Assembly: GCF_004346265.1 (NCBI RefSeq)
Contig: NZ_SMAP01000002.1
Span: 307,514 to 371,513, forward strand
DNA: 64,000 bases
Direction: 5' to 3'
Source: Thermomonas haemolytica
GTDB lineage: Bacteria > Pseudomonadota > Gammaproteobacteria > Xanthomonadales > Xanthomonadaceae
This document shows positions 56,956 through 64,000 of this stretch, piece by piece (position 1 is the stretch's first letter; each line of letters starts with the position of its first letter). Below the pieces are notes generated by a model, which did not search any database, was not told the DNA's origin, and saw only the letters and a program-made list of their open reading frames with translations. Position numbers and translations under genes: made by a program.

Positions 56956-58632
56956 TCACATGTTCTGGTAGTTCGGCCCGCCGCCGCCCTGCGGGGCCAC
57001 CCAGACGATGTTCTGGGTGGGGTCCTTGATGTCGCAGGTCTTGCAGTGCACGCAGTTGGCGGCGTTGATCTGCAGGCGCTCGCTGCCGACATCGCCGACG
57101 TACTCGTACACGCCGGCCGGGCAGTAGCGCGCCTCGGGCCCGGCGTACTCCTTCAGGTTCACCTCGACCGGGATCGCCGGGTTCTTCAGCGTCAGGTGCG
57201 CCGGCTGGTTCTCGTCGTGGTGGGTGCTGGAAAGGAATACCGAGCTGAGGCGGTCGAAGGTCAGCACGCCGTCCGGCTTCGGATATTCGATCTTCGGCTG
57301 CGTCGCCGCCGGTTCCAGGCAGGCGTAATCGGGCTTCTGGCGATGGATCGTCCACGGCGGATTGCGGATGCCCAGCTTGGGCAGTAGCCACTGCTCGATG
57401 CCGGTCATCAGGGTGGCGAACCTGCGCCCCTTCTTGAACCACTGCTTGAAGTTCTTCGCCTGCAGCAATTCTGCATGCAGCCAGCTCGCCTCGAACGCGG
57501 CCGGATACGCCGCCAGTTCGTCGCGCGCCCGGCCTTCGCCCAGCGCCGCGAACGCGGCCTCGGCGGCCAGCATGCCGGTCTTGATCGCGGCGTGGCTGCC
57601 CTTGATGCGGCTGGCGTTGAGGTAGCCGGCCTCGCAGCCCACCAGCGCACCGCCGGGGAACACCGTCTTCGGCAGGCTGAGCAGGCCGCCGGCGGTGATC
57701 GCGCGTGCGCCGTAGCCGATGCGCTTGCCGCCTTCCAGGTGCTTGCGGATCGCGGGATGGGTCTTGAACCGCTGGAACTCGCCGAACGGGCTCAGCCACG
57801 GGTTCTTGTAGTCCAGCCCGACCACGAAACCGACCGCGATCTTGCCGTCCTCGGCGTGGTACAGGAACGAGCCGCCATAGGTGTCGCCGTCCAGCGGCCA
57901 GCCGGCGGTGTGCACCACCAGGCCAGGCCGGTGCTTGGCCGGATCGGCCTGCCACAGCTCCTTGATGCCGATGCCGTAGCTCTGCGGGTCCTTGCCCGCG
58001 TCGAGCTTGTATTGGGCGATGAGCTGGCGGCCGAGCTGGCCGCGCGCGCCCTCGGCGAAGATCGTGTACTTGGCGTGCAGCTCCATGCCGCGCTGGAACT
58101 GGTCGGTCGGCTGGCCGTCCTTGCCGATGCCCATGTCGCCGGTGGCCACGCCCTTGACCGCGCCGGCCTCGTCGTACAGCACCTCGGCCGCGGCGAAGCC
58201 GGGGAAGATCTCCACGCCCAGCGCCTCGGCCTGCTGCGCCAGCCAGCGCGTCACCGCGCCGAGGCTGACGATGTAGTTGCCGTCGTTCTTGAAGCAATCC
58301 GGCAGCAGCCAGTGCGGCGTGGCCTTGGCGCCGGTCTCGTCGAGGAACAGGAATTCGTCCTCGGTCACCGCCTGCTTGAGCGGCGCCCCACGCTCGCGCC
58401 AGTCGGGGAACAGCTCGGTGAGCGCACGCGGGTCCATGATCGCGCCGGAGAGAATGTGCGCGCCGGGCTCGGAGCCCTTCTCCAGCACGCACACCGATAC
58501 CTCGCGCCCGGCTTCCGCCGCCAGCTGTTTCAGCCGGATCGCGGTGGACAGCCCGCCCGGGCCGGCACCGACCACGACGATGTCGTATTCCATCGATTCG
58601 CGTTCGATTGCGGTCTGCGGGTTGGCGCTCAT
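56956..58632 (-). CDS. Electron transfer flavoprotein-ubiquinone oxidoreductase
   Basis: A 558-residue membrane-associated flavoprotein. The FAD site V-V-V-G-A-G-P-G-G-L-S-T-A is near 20, with G-A-H-I-L-S-G-A-I near 60. A ferredoxin-like C-terminal domain has C-P-A-G-V-Y-E-Y and C-V-H-C-K-T-C-D-I-K-D-P, giving the four Cys of one [4Fe-4S] cluster. It oxidises reduced ETF and reduces ubiquinone, and lies close to etfBA. Length is normal (about 550). ATG at 58632 gives a short leader before the FAD motif; a longer upstream frame is of low quality. Confidence 0.95.
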   Translation of the reverse strand: MSANPQTAIERESMEYDIVVVGAGPGGLSTAIRLKQLAAEAGREVSVCVLEKGSEPGAHILSGAIMDPRALTELFPDWRERGAPLKQAVTEDEFLFLDETGAKATPHWLLPDCFKNDGNYIVSLGAVTRWLAQQAEALGVEIFPGFAAAEVLYDEAGAVKGVATGDMGIGKDGQPTDQFQRGMELHAKYTIFAEGARGQLGRQLIAQYKLDAGKDPQSYGIGIKELWQADPAKHRPGLVVHTAGWPLDGDTYGGSFLYHAEDGKIAVGFVVGLDYKNPWLSPFGEFQRFKTHPAIRKHLEGGKRIGYGARAITAGGLLSLPKTVFPGGALVGCEAGYLNASRIKGSHAAIKTGMLAAEAAFAALGEGRARDELAAYPAAFEASWLHAELLQAKNFKQWFKKGRRFATLMTGIEQWLLPKLGIRNPPWTIHRQKPDYACLEPAATQPKIEYPKPDGVLTFDRLSSVFLSSTHHDENQPAHLTLKNPAIPVEVNLKEYAGPEARYCPAGVYEYVGDVGSERLQINAANCVHCKTCDIKDPTQNIVWVAPQGGGGPNYQNM

Positions 58633-58714
58633 GGGGGCTCTCCTGTGGCGAACCTGCGATTGTCCGGGCTTTGCCGGGAGCGGGCAATCCGGACGCCGGC
58701 TCCCGGCTCCCGGC

Positions 58715-59422
58715 TCAGGGCCGCGTAGGGGCCGCCGGCGTGCGCGCCGCCTGCCCGGTGGCCAGCACCCAGCCGGCGATGTCGTGGCCGAGCGTGCCCA
58801 GCCCGGCGGCGAAGGCCTCCGCCAGCGCCGGGGCATCCGCGCCGGCGGCGGGCTGGCGGACGCTGAAGCCGCGGCTGCCGACGATCGCCATCGCGTCCAC
58901 CTTCAACAGCTTGGCGCCGACCTCGATCCGCGCTTCCGGGCTGCCGCCCACCTCGGCCTGGAAGCGGCGCACGTCCAGCAGCAGGCGGTAGTCGGCGGCC
59001 TGGCCGCTGCCCTGCCGGGCCACCGCGAGGATCTTCCCGCTGTCTTCCAGGGTGCGCAGCACCGCGTCCTCCACCATCGACGAGGGCGAGCGTGCCCAGG
59101 CCGCGCCGCGGTAGGGCTGCAGCTCGTCGCCGCCCGGGTTGACCAGCAAACGCTGGCCATCCAGCAGGCTGGACTCGCCGCTGGCGGCGATCGACAGCGA
59201 CCAGTCCACGGACGGCCAGGCGGGATCCGCCGACTGCAGGCGCGGCGCGGGATCGAAGATCCGGGTGGCCTGCGTCGTGCCGCCGCCGAGCAGGCTGCCG
59301 CAGCCGGCCAGCAGCAGGAGGGCCAGCAGCAGGCCGGGCAGGGCGAGCGCCGCGCGCGCGGCGGCGGAGGGCGTGGCGGCGGAGGGCGTGGCGGGCGACG
59401 GGAGGTGCGGCAGTCGGCTCAT
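58715..59422 (-). CDS. ABC-type transport auxiliary lipoprotein (PqiC/MlaX-like)
   Basis: A 235-residue lipoprotein. The signal core L-L-L-A-L-L-L-L-A-G-C ends in a lipobox with Cys about 44. The mature domain has P-S-V-D-W-S-L-S-I-A and Y-R-L-L-L-D-V-R-R-F-Q, the pattern of the ABC-type auxiliary (PqiC-like) fold. It is the last gene of the MCE transporter operon and overlaps the MlaD-like gene stop by 4 bp. It probably sits at the outer membrane as the lipid acceptor or docking partner. Confidence 0.83.
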   Translation of the reverse strand: MSRLPHLPSPATPSAATPSAAARAALALPGLLLALLLLAGCGSLLGGGTTQATRIFDPAPRLQSADPAWPSVDWSLSIAASGESSLLDGQRLLVNPGGDELQPYRGAAWARSPSSMVEDAVLRTLEDSGKILAVARQGSGQAADYRLLLDVRRFQAEVGGSPEARIEVGAKLLKVDAMAIVGSRGFSVRQPAAGADAPALAEAFAAGLGTLGHDIAGWVLATGQAARTPAAPTRP

Positions 59423-60345
59423 TTCGGCTCGTACTCCTTGGGTGCGTCGCGCCCCAGCAGGTAGCGCGCGGGGTTGCCCTGCAGGCGGCCGGACAGCGCG
59501 CGCAGGTCGCGCACCAGTCCGCGCAGCTCCACCAGGGTCGGCTCCAGCTGCGGCAGGCCGTCGTGGGTGAAGCTGCGGACCGCCGGGCGGTTCTCGGCGA
59601 TCATCGCATTGGCATTGCCGGCGGCCGCATCGAGCTTGGCGATGCTGGCGTCGAGCTTGTCCAGCACCGCCGGCAGCCGCTGCACGAGATTGCGGTCGAG
59701 GCCCTGCAGGGTGCCGTTGGCGGTATCGAGGGTGGTCTTCATCGCGGCGCCGGCGTCGCGCGCGTTGACGATCAGCTGCTCGAGGTCCTGCCGGCGCGCG
59801 GCCAGTCCGGCGCTGGTCTGCTCGAGGTTGGCCAGGGTGGCGTTGATGTGGCGGATGTTGTCCTCGCTCAGCAGCTCGTCCAGCCGTGCCACCAGCCGGT
59901 TCGCGCTGTCGGCGATGTTCTGCAGCGCCGAGGGTTCGGTGCGGATCACCGCGATGTCGCTGCCCGGCGGCGGCTGCAGCAGCGGCGCGTTGGGGCTGCC
60001 GCCGCTGAGCAGGATGAACGGCACCCCGGTGATGCCCTGCTGCGAGAGCTTGGCGCGGGTGTCCACCTTCACCGGCACGTCCGCCTTCAGCTTCAGCAGC
60101 GCCACCACCCGGCGCGGGTCGGCCGGGTCCAGGCTGAGCTTGTCCACGGTGCCGACCGCGATGCCGTTGTACTGCACGGCGCCGCCCTCGGTGAGGCCGA
60201 CCACCGGCTCGGTGAACACCACCTGGTAGCGCTGCCAGTTGCGGTCGGCGCCGAACTTGGTGGCCCACAGCACGAACAGCAGCAGGAACACCGTCGCCAG
60301 CAGGGCGAAGCTTCCGATCAGGACGTAGTTGGCGCGGGTTTCCAT
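59419..60345 (-). CDS. MlaD-family (MCE) lipid-transport protein
   Basis: A 308-residue protein anchored by one N-terminal helix (Y-V-L-I-G-S-F-A-L-L-A-T-V-F-L-L-L-F). The MCE domain (about 38-118) shows V-V-F-T-E-P-V-V-G-L-T-E-G-G-A-V-Q-Y-N-G and G-V-P-F-I-L-L-S-G-G. A C-terminal helical region follows (about 140-290), longer than in E. coli MlaD and like the helical needle of larger MCE proteins. It should form a hexameric ring that passes phospholipids across the periplasm. It is downstream of the ATPase gene in the same operon. Confidence 0.9.
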   Translation of the reverse strand: METRANYVLIGSFALLATVFLLLFVLWATKFGADRNWQRYQVVFTEPVVGLTEGGAVQYNGIAVGTVDKLSLDPADPRRVVALLKLKADVPVKVDTRAKLSQQGITGVPFILLSGGSPNAPLLQPPPGSDIAVIRTEPSALQNIADSANRLVARLDELLSEDNIRHINATLANLEQTSAGLAARRQDLEQLIVNARDAGAAMKTTLDTANGTLQGLDRNLVQRLPAVLDKLDASIAKLDAAAGNANAMIAENRPAVRSFTHDGLPQLEPTLVELRGLVRDLRALSGRLQGNPARYLLGRDAPKEYEPK

Positions 60346-60454
60346 CGGCGGGACTCGGTCGGCTGGAGGCGGTCGTGCGGGTGCGATCGTCCGGGAGTGG
60401 GGGAGCGTGGTCGGGACAGTGCCGCCCGCGGCGTGTGCATGGCGTGCAGGTGGC

Positions 60455-61252
60455 TCATGGCGGATCGCCGCGCGCGGCGCGTCCGCGCGGCCCGTTGAAG
60501 TATTCCTGCACCCACGGATGGTCCAGGGTTTCCAACTCGCGCACCGGCGCCACCGCCACGATCCGGCGGTCGGCCAGCACCGCCACACGGTCGCAGATCG
60601 CGTACAGGGTGTCGAGGTCGTGGGTGATCAGGAACACGGTCAGCCCCAGCGCCTCGCGCAGGGTGTGCAGCAGCTGGTCGAACGCGGCCGCGCCGATCGG
60701 GTCCAGCCCCGCGGTGGGCTCGTCCAGGAACAGCAGCGGCGGGTCCAGCGCCAGCGCGCGCGCCAGCGCGGCGCGCTTGCGCATGCCGCCCGACAGCTGC
60801 GAGGGCAGCTTGTCCAGCGCATCCGCCGGCAGCCCGGCCAGCTTCACCTTCAGCAGCGCCAGTTCGTAGCGCAGCGAGTCCGGCAGGTCCGGGTAGTACT
60901 CCTTCAGCGGCACCTGCACGTTCTCGCCGACGGTGAGCGAGGAGAACAGCGCGCCGTCCTGGAACAGCACGCCGATGTTGCGTTCGATGTGCCGGCGCAG
61001 GGCCGGGTCCTGCGACCGCGCGTCCACGCCGAGGATCTCGATCCGGCCCGCCGCCGGCACCTGCAGCCCCAGCAGGCTGCGCATGAACACCGACTTGCCG
61101 CTGCCGGAGCCGCCGACCACGCCCAGGATCTCGCCGCGGCGCACGTCGAGATCGACGCCGTCGTGCACCACCTGGCTGCCGAACCGGTTCACCAGGCCGC
61201 GCACGCGGATGATCGGCGCGTCCGCGCCGGCGGCCTCGTCCAGGGCGTCCAT
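60455..61252 (-). CDS. MCE/Mla-type ABC transporter ATPase (MlaF-like)
   Basis: A 265-residue ATPase. Walker A G-G-S-G-S-G-K-S near 48, Q-loop V-L-F-Q-D-G-A-L-F-S-S-L-T-V near 95, signature L-S-G-G-M-R-K-R near 152 and Walker B L-L-F-L-D-E-P-T-A-G-L-D-P near 172. The L-S-G-G-M-x-K-R-A form and the F-Q-x-G-A-L-F Q-loop are typical of MlaF/TGD3. The ATG lies 27 bp after the permease stop. It powers lipid transport with the MlaE-like permease. Confidence 0.93.
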   Translation of the reverse strand: MDALDEAAGADAPIIRVRGLVNRFGSQVVHDGVDLDVRRGEILGVVGGSGSGKSVFMRSLLGLQVPAAGRIEILGVDARSQDPALRRHIERNIGVLFQDGALFSSLTVGENVQVPLKEYYPDLPDSLRYELALLKVKLAGLPADALDKLPSQLSGGMRKRAALARALALDPPLLFLDEPTAGLDPIGAAAFDQLLHTLREALGLTVFLITHDLDTLYAICDRVAVLADRRIVAVAPVRELETLDHPWVQEYFNGPRGRAARGDPP

Positions 61253-61278
61253 GCGCGCCTCGCTGGCGTCCTGCGTGT

Positions 61279-62400
61279 TCAGAAGTTGATCTCCATGAAC
61301 CACAGCGCGGCCAGCGCATCCAGCACGATCACCAGCGAGATCGCCTGCACCACGCTGGAGGTGGTGCGCTCGCCCAGCGACTGCGCGGTGCCCTGCACCT
61401 GCAGGCCTTCCAGGCAGCCGATCAGCGCGATCACCAGCGCGAAGAACGGCGCCTTGGCCATGCCGACGACGAAGTGGCGGATGTTCATGGTGTCCTGCAT
61501 CCGCGCCAGGTAGGCGGCGGCCGGGATGTCCAGCACCAGCCCGCCGATCGCGAGCCCGCCGAGCAGGCCGGCGATCATCGCGATGAAGGTCAGCAGCGGC
61601 AGCATCGCCAGCAGCGCCAGCACCCGCGGGATCACCAGCAGGTCGATCGGGTCGAGCCCGAGCACCCGGATCGCGTCCACTTCCTCGCGGTTGACCATCA
61701 TCCCGATCTGCGCGGTGAACGCGCTGGCGGTGCGCCCGGCCAGCAGGATCGCGGCCAGCAGCACGCCGAACTCGCGCAGGAAGGCGATGGTGACCAGCTG
61801 CACCACGTAGATGGTGGCGCCGAAATCGGCCAGCACGGTGGCGCCGAGGAACGCGATCACCGCGCCGACCATGAACGCCAGCAGCGCCACCAGCGGCACC
61901 GCGTCCAGCCCTACCTGCTCCATGTGGTGCACGGTCGCGGTGATCCGCAGCCGGCGCGGCTCCTTCAGCAGGCGCAGCAACTTCACCAGCACCTCGCCGA
62001 GGAAGGCCACCAGCGCCAGCACCTCGCGCGCATTGGCCACGATCGCGCGGCCCAGGCGCTCCAGCGCGGCGGTGAAGCCGGTATCGCGGCGGCCCTTGGG
62101 GCGGTCGTCGTGCACGTCCTCGATCGCGGTGATCAGGGCCTGGTGCTCGTCGCGGAAGCGGAAGCGGTCGAACGCCAGCCCGCGGCGGTCGGCGCAGCGC
62201 AGCAGCTGCAGCACGCCCAGCGAGTCCAGGCGGTCCACCCCGCGCGCATCGATGCAGGCGATGCCGTCCGGGACCGCGCGCAGCACCTCGCCGATCTCGG
62301 CCGCGAAGCGCAACGTCCAGCGTCCGCCCAGGCGCAGCACCTGCGGGTCGCCGGGGTCGGGGCTGGCGCTGGGCGGATGGTGGTTGGGCGCGCGGCTCAT
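61279..62400 (-). CDS. MlaE-family permease with N-terminal STAS-like domain
   Basis: A 373-residue protein. The N-terminal about 95 residues have a STAS-like pattern (L-G-G-R-W-T-L-R-F, G-V-D-R-L-D-S-L-G-V-L-Q-L-L). The C-terminal about 260 residues match MlaE: five to six helices with G-A-V-I-A-F-L-G-A, A-G-R-T-A-S-A-F-T-A-Q-I-G-M-M near 220 and R-E-E-V-D-A-I-R-V-L-G-L-D-P near 240. In the E. coli Mla system the STAS protein MlaB is separate, so the fusion replaces it. It is the first gene of the operon permease, ATPase, MCE protein, lipoprotein. Confidence 0.91.
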   Translation of the reverse strand: MSRAPNHHPPSASPDPGDPQVLRLGGRWTLRFAAEIGEVLRAVPDGIACIDARGVDRLDSLGVLQLLRCADRRGLAFDRFRFRDEHQALITAIEDVHDDRPKGRRDTGFTAALERLGRAIVANAREVLALVAFLGEVLVKLLRLLKEPRRLRITATVHHMEQVGLDAVPLVALLAFMVGAVIAFLGATVLADFGATIYVVQLVTIAFLREFGVLLAAILLAGRTASAFTAQIGMMVNREEVDAIRVLGLDPIDLLVIPRVLALLAMLPLLTFIAMIAGLLGGLAIGGLVLDIPAAAYLARMQDTMNIRHFVVGMAKAPFFALVIALIGCLEGLQVQGTAQSLGERTTSSVVQAISLVIVLDALAALWFMEINF

Positions 62401-62468
62401 GCGCGGGCAAGCTTACGCAAAGCCGTGATGCGGGTGTGAATCCGGCACGCGCATGTCATGCTTGGGCG

Positions 62469-63719
62469 ATGCATGCGCACGCCCGCCACGACGCCGTTTC
62501 CTACACCGAGCGTGTCGCCTTCGTGGTCGACCTGGCGGCGCACCTGCACGCCTACGGCACCACCGCGCAGCGCCTGGAGGGCGCGATCGTGGCGGTGTCC
62601 AGGCGGCTGGGGCTGGACTGCGAGCCGTGGGTGAACCCCACCGGGATGATCCTGGCCTTCAGCGACCCGCGGCGTGCGCCGGGCGAAACCGAGACCACCC
62701 GCGTGATCCGGCTCGGCGGCGGCGACACCAACCTGTACAAGCTGTGCGAGGCCGACCGCATCGCCGAGGACGTGCTGGCCGGGCGCATGCAGGTGGCGGA
62801 AGGACGGCAAGCCTTGCGCGCGTTGCAGCGGGTGGCCGGGCGGCGCGGTCGGCTGATGCAGGTGCTGGGGTTCGCGCTGGCGTCGGCCGCAGTGGCCGGC
62901 CTGCTGCGGCTGCCGTGGCTGGACATCGGCACCGCCGCCGCGATCGGGCTGGTGATCGGCCTGCTGGCGCTGGTCGTGCAGTCGAAGCCGCAGCTGGGCG
63001 AGGCGTTCGAGGCCATCTGCGGGCTGGTGGCGGGCGCGATGACGATTGCGGTGTCGGTCTGGATCGGCCCGCTCAACCTCAACACCGTCATCATCGCCTC
63101 GCTCATCGTGCTGCTGCCCGGCATGGCGCTGACCAACGCGATGAACGAACTCACCAGCCACCACCTGGTCTCGGGCACCGCGCGCTTCGCCGGCGCGCTC
63201 ACCACCATCCTCAAGCTGACCATCGGCACCGCGATCGCGCTCGGCCTGGCCAGCCTGCTCGGGATCGAGCCGCAGGTGCGCGCCTTGCGACCGCAGCCGG
63301 ACTGGGTGATGTGGGCGGCGCTGGCGCTGGGTGCGTTCGCGTTCGCGGTGCTGTTCCGCGCCCACCGCCGCGACTATCCGCTGGTGATGGTGGCGGCGGC
63401 CTCCGGCTACCTGATCTCGCGCTACGGCGGCGAGTGGTTCGGGCCGCAGGCGGGGCTGTTTCTGGCGGCGCTGCTGACCACCGCCGCCGGCAATCTGTAC
63501 GGGCGCTGGTTCAACCGCCCGGGCGCGCTGATCCGGCTGCCGGGCCTGATCATGCTGGTGCCGGGCAGCGTGGCCCTGCGCGGGGTGATCACCCTGGTCC
63601 AGGCGCAGGACCTGGGCGCCGGGCAGGAGGCCGCGCTGGCCGCGCTGAATACCCTGATGGCGCTGCTGGCCGGGCTGCTGTTCGGCAATCTGCTGGCGGG
63701 CGCGCGCCGTAACCTGTGA
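62469..63719 (+). CDS. ThrE-family threonine/serine exporter
   Basis: A 416-residue membrane protein. The N-terminal soluble domain (1-125; H-A-Y-G-T-T-A-Q-R-L-E near 30, P-T-G-M-I-L-A-F near 58) matches ThrE, and the rest has about ten helices, including P-L-N-L-N-T-V-I-I-A-S-L-I-V-L-L-P-G-M-A-L-T-N-A near 200 and P-G-S-V-A-L-R-G near 365. Family members export threonine and serine or related small molecules. ATG at 62469 is preferred over one 33 bp upstream because it starts the conserved domain directly; neither has a strong ribosome site. Divergent from the MCE operon. Confidence 0.87.
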   Translation: MHAHARHDAVSYTERVAFVVDLAAHLHAYGTTAQRLEGAIVAVSRRLGLDCEPWVNPTGMILAFSDPRRAPGETETTRVIRLGGGDTNLYKLCEADRIAEDVLAGRMQVAEGRQALRALQRVAGRRGRLMQVLGFALASAAVAGLLRLPWLDIGTAAAIGLVIGLLALVVQSKPQLGEAFEAICGLVAGAMTIAVSVWIGPLNLNTVIIASLIVLLPGMALTNAMNELTSHHLVSGTARFAGALTTILKLTIGTAIALGLASLLGIEPQVRALRPQPDWVMWAALALGAFAFAVLFRAHRRDYPLVMVAAASGYLISRYGGEWFGPQAGLFLAALLTTAAGNLYGRWFNRPGALIRLPGLIMLVPGSVALRGVITLVQAQDLGAGQEAALAALNTLMALLAGLLFGNLLAGARRNL

Positions 63720-63795
63720 CTGCGCCGCCCCGCGGCGGCGGGGTATCGGTCGCGCGCAGGCGGCCCGTGGGGCCAAGACTCCGCTGCATTTGAAT

Positions 63796-63855
63796 GGGGA
63801 ATCCCGCTGGCCGCGAAACCGGCGCCATGCCGCGCACGGCCCGGCCTGATTCCCC
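63796..63855. repeat. Imperfectly spaced inverted repeat GGGGAATC / GATTCCCC
   Basis: Two 8-bp arms (63796-63803 and 63848-63855) flank 44 bp upstream of the stop of the partial gene at the window edge. It may mark the end of a mobile element or be a terminator; the loop is too long to decide. Confidence 0.25.
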
Positions 63856-63879
63856 TGCGGGGCCAAAAGAAGGTAATTC

Positions 63880-64000
63880 CTAGCCTTTCCGGACCAAAGT
63901 TGGCATGAGTTCCTGGATCGACGTCTGCTTGAGAAGCTTGTAGATCAAGGGTTTCAGGTCTTCGCCCCGATGGTTGTAGCGGTAGCAAACCTCACCCAGA
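63880..64000 (-). CDS. C-terminal end of a probable transposase (cut by window edge)
   Basis: The minus-strand frame is open from the window edge to a TAG at 63880-63882 and shows 39 residues, containing G-E-V-C-Y-R-Y-N-H-R-G-E-D-L near its start. The C-Y-R-Y-N-H-R stretch reminds me of the ends of IS1595/ISXO2-type transposases, but that is a memory match over a short segment. The sequence is noticeably less GC-rich than the preceding exporter gene, in keeping with an insertion sequence. The N-terminal part and the element's other end lie outside the window. Confidence 0.45.
   Translation of the reverse strand, partial: LGEVCYRYNHRGEDLKPLIYKLLKQTSIQELMPTLVRKG

Overview
The window is chromosomal DNA from a high-GC gammaproteobacterium of the Xanthomonadaceae (Lysobacter, Luteimonas, Thermomonas, Pseudoxanthomonas or Xanthomonas type). 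This rests on strong G/C third-position bias, tightly packed genes with many ATGA/TGATG overlaps, and gene sets typical of the family: LysR-aceB-aceA, the CNMP-GGDEF plus cyclase plus modified-peptide plus SagB-like dehydrogenase cluster, MlaE fused to a STAS-like domain, and ETF with ETF-QO. The species cannot be fixed from sequence reading alone. I saw no rRNA, tRNA or CRISPR.

Layout. (a) 1-6747: a five-gene plus-strand run with overlapping stop/start codons (HEAT-repeat protein, membrane GT2 glycosyltransferase, YaiO-like barrel, LtaS-like sulfatase/phosphotransferase, GH18-like hydrolase); it looks like an exopolysaccharide assembly and modification locus. (b) 6790-11492, minus: TonB receptor with STN domain, FecR anti-sigma and FecI sigma. 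Divergent from it, at 11583, is a secreted fusion of cyanophycinase and isoaspartyl peptidase. (c) 13539-17624: LysR regulator and the glyoxylate shunt genes, with a clear palindromic operator between them. (d) 17708-23199: CNMP-GGDEF protein, class III nucleotide cyclase with TPRs, two small NHLP-leader peptides and a SagB-like dehydrogenase; this is the most unusual part, a RiPP-like system with no known product. (e) 23215-30358: comM, ubiK, P-II, a TPR-GGDEF protein, speE and an M48 protease. (f) 30398-42826: speA, a LytS/LytR-type pair with an acyltransferase, a small transporter, an SDR, a SPOR protein with argS, a 2OG-Fe oxygenase, and fumarylacetoacetase with maleylacetoacetate isomerase. 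(g) 42880-53115: pilU, an OmpA lipoprotein, a YdcH-type protein, a CBS-pair protein, a Wzm/Wzt exporter with a double GT2 glycosyltransferase, and a 15-repeat Sel1 protein. (h) 53368-58632: etfA, etfB, the SCOT subunits, a small orphan and ETF-QO. (i) 58715-62400: an Mla/MCE lipid transporter operon. (j) 62469-64000: a ThrE-type exporter and the end of a probable transposase cut by the window.

How they connect. Several metabolic genes converge on acetyl-CoA and acetoacetate: fumarylacetoacetase yields acetoacetate, SCOT activates it, ETF and ETF-QO take electrons from acyl-CoA and amino-acid oxidation, and aceB/aceA allow growth on the resulting C2 units. speA and speE are two steps of polyamine synthesis. 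Three cell-surface systems (putative exopolysaccharide, ABC-exported glycan, MCE lipid transport) are separate loci. The peptide locus has its own divergent promoter region and strong hairpins, and parts of it have visibly lower GC than the surroundings, which suggests modular exchange.
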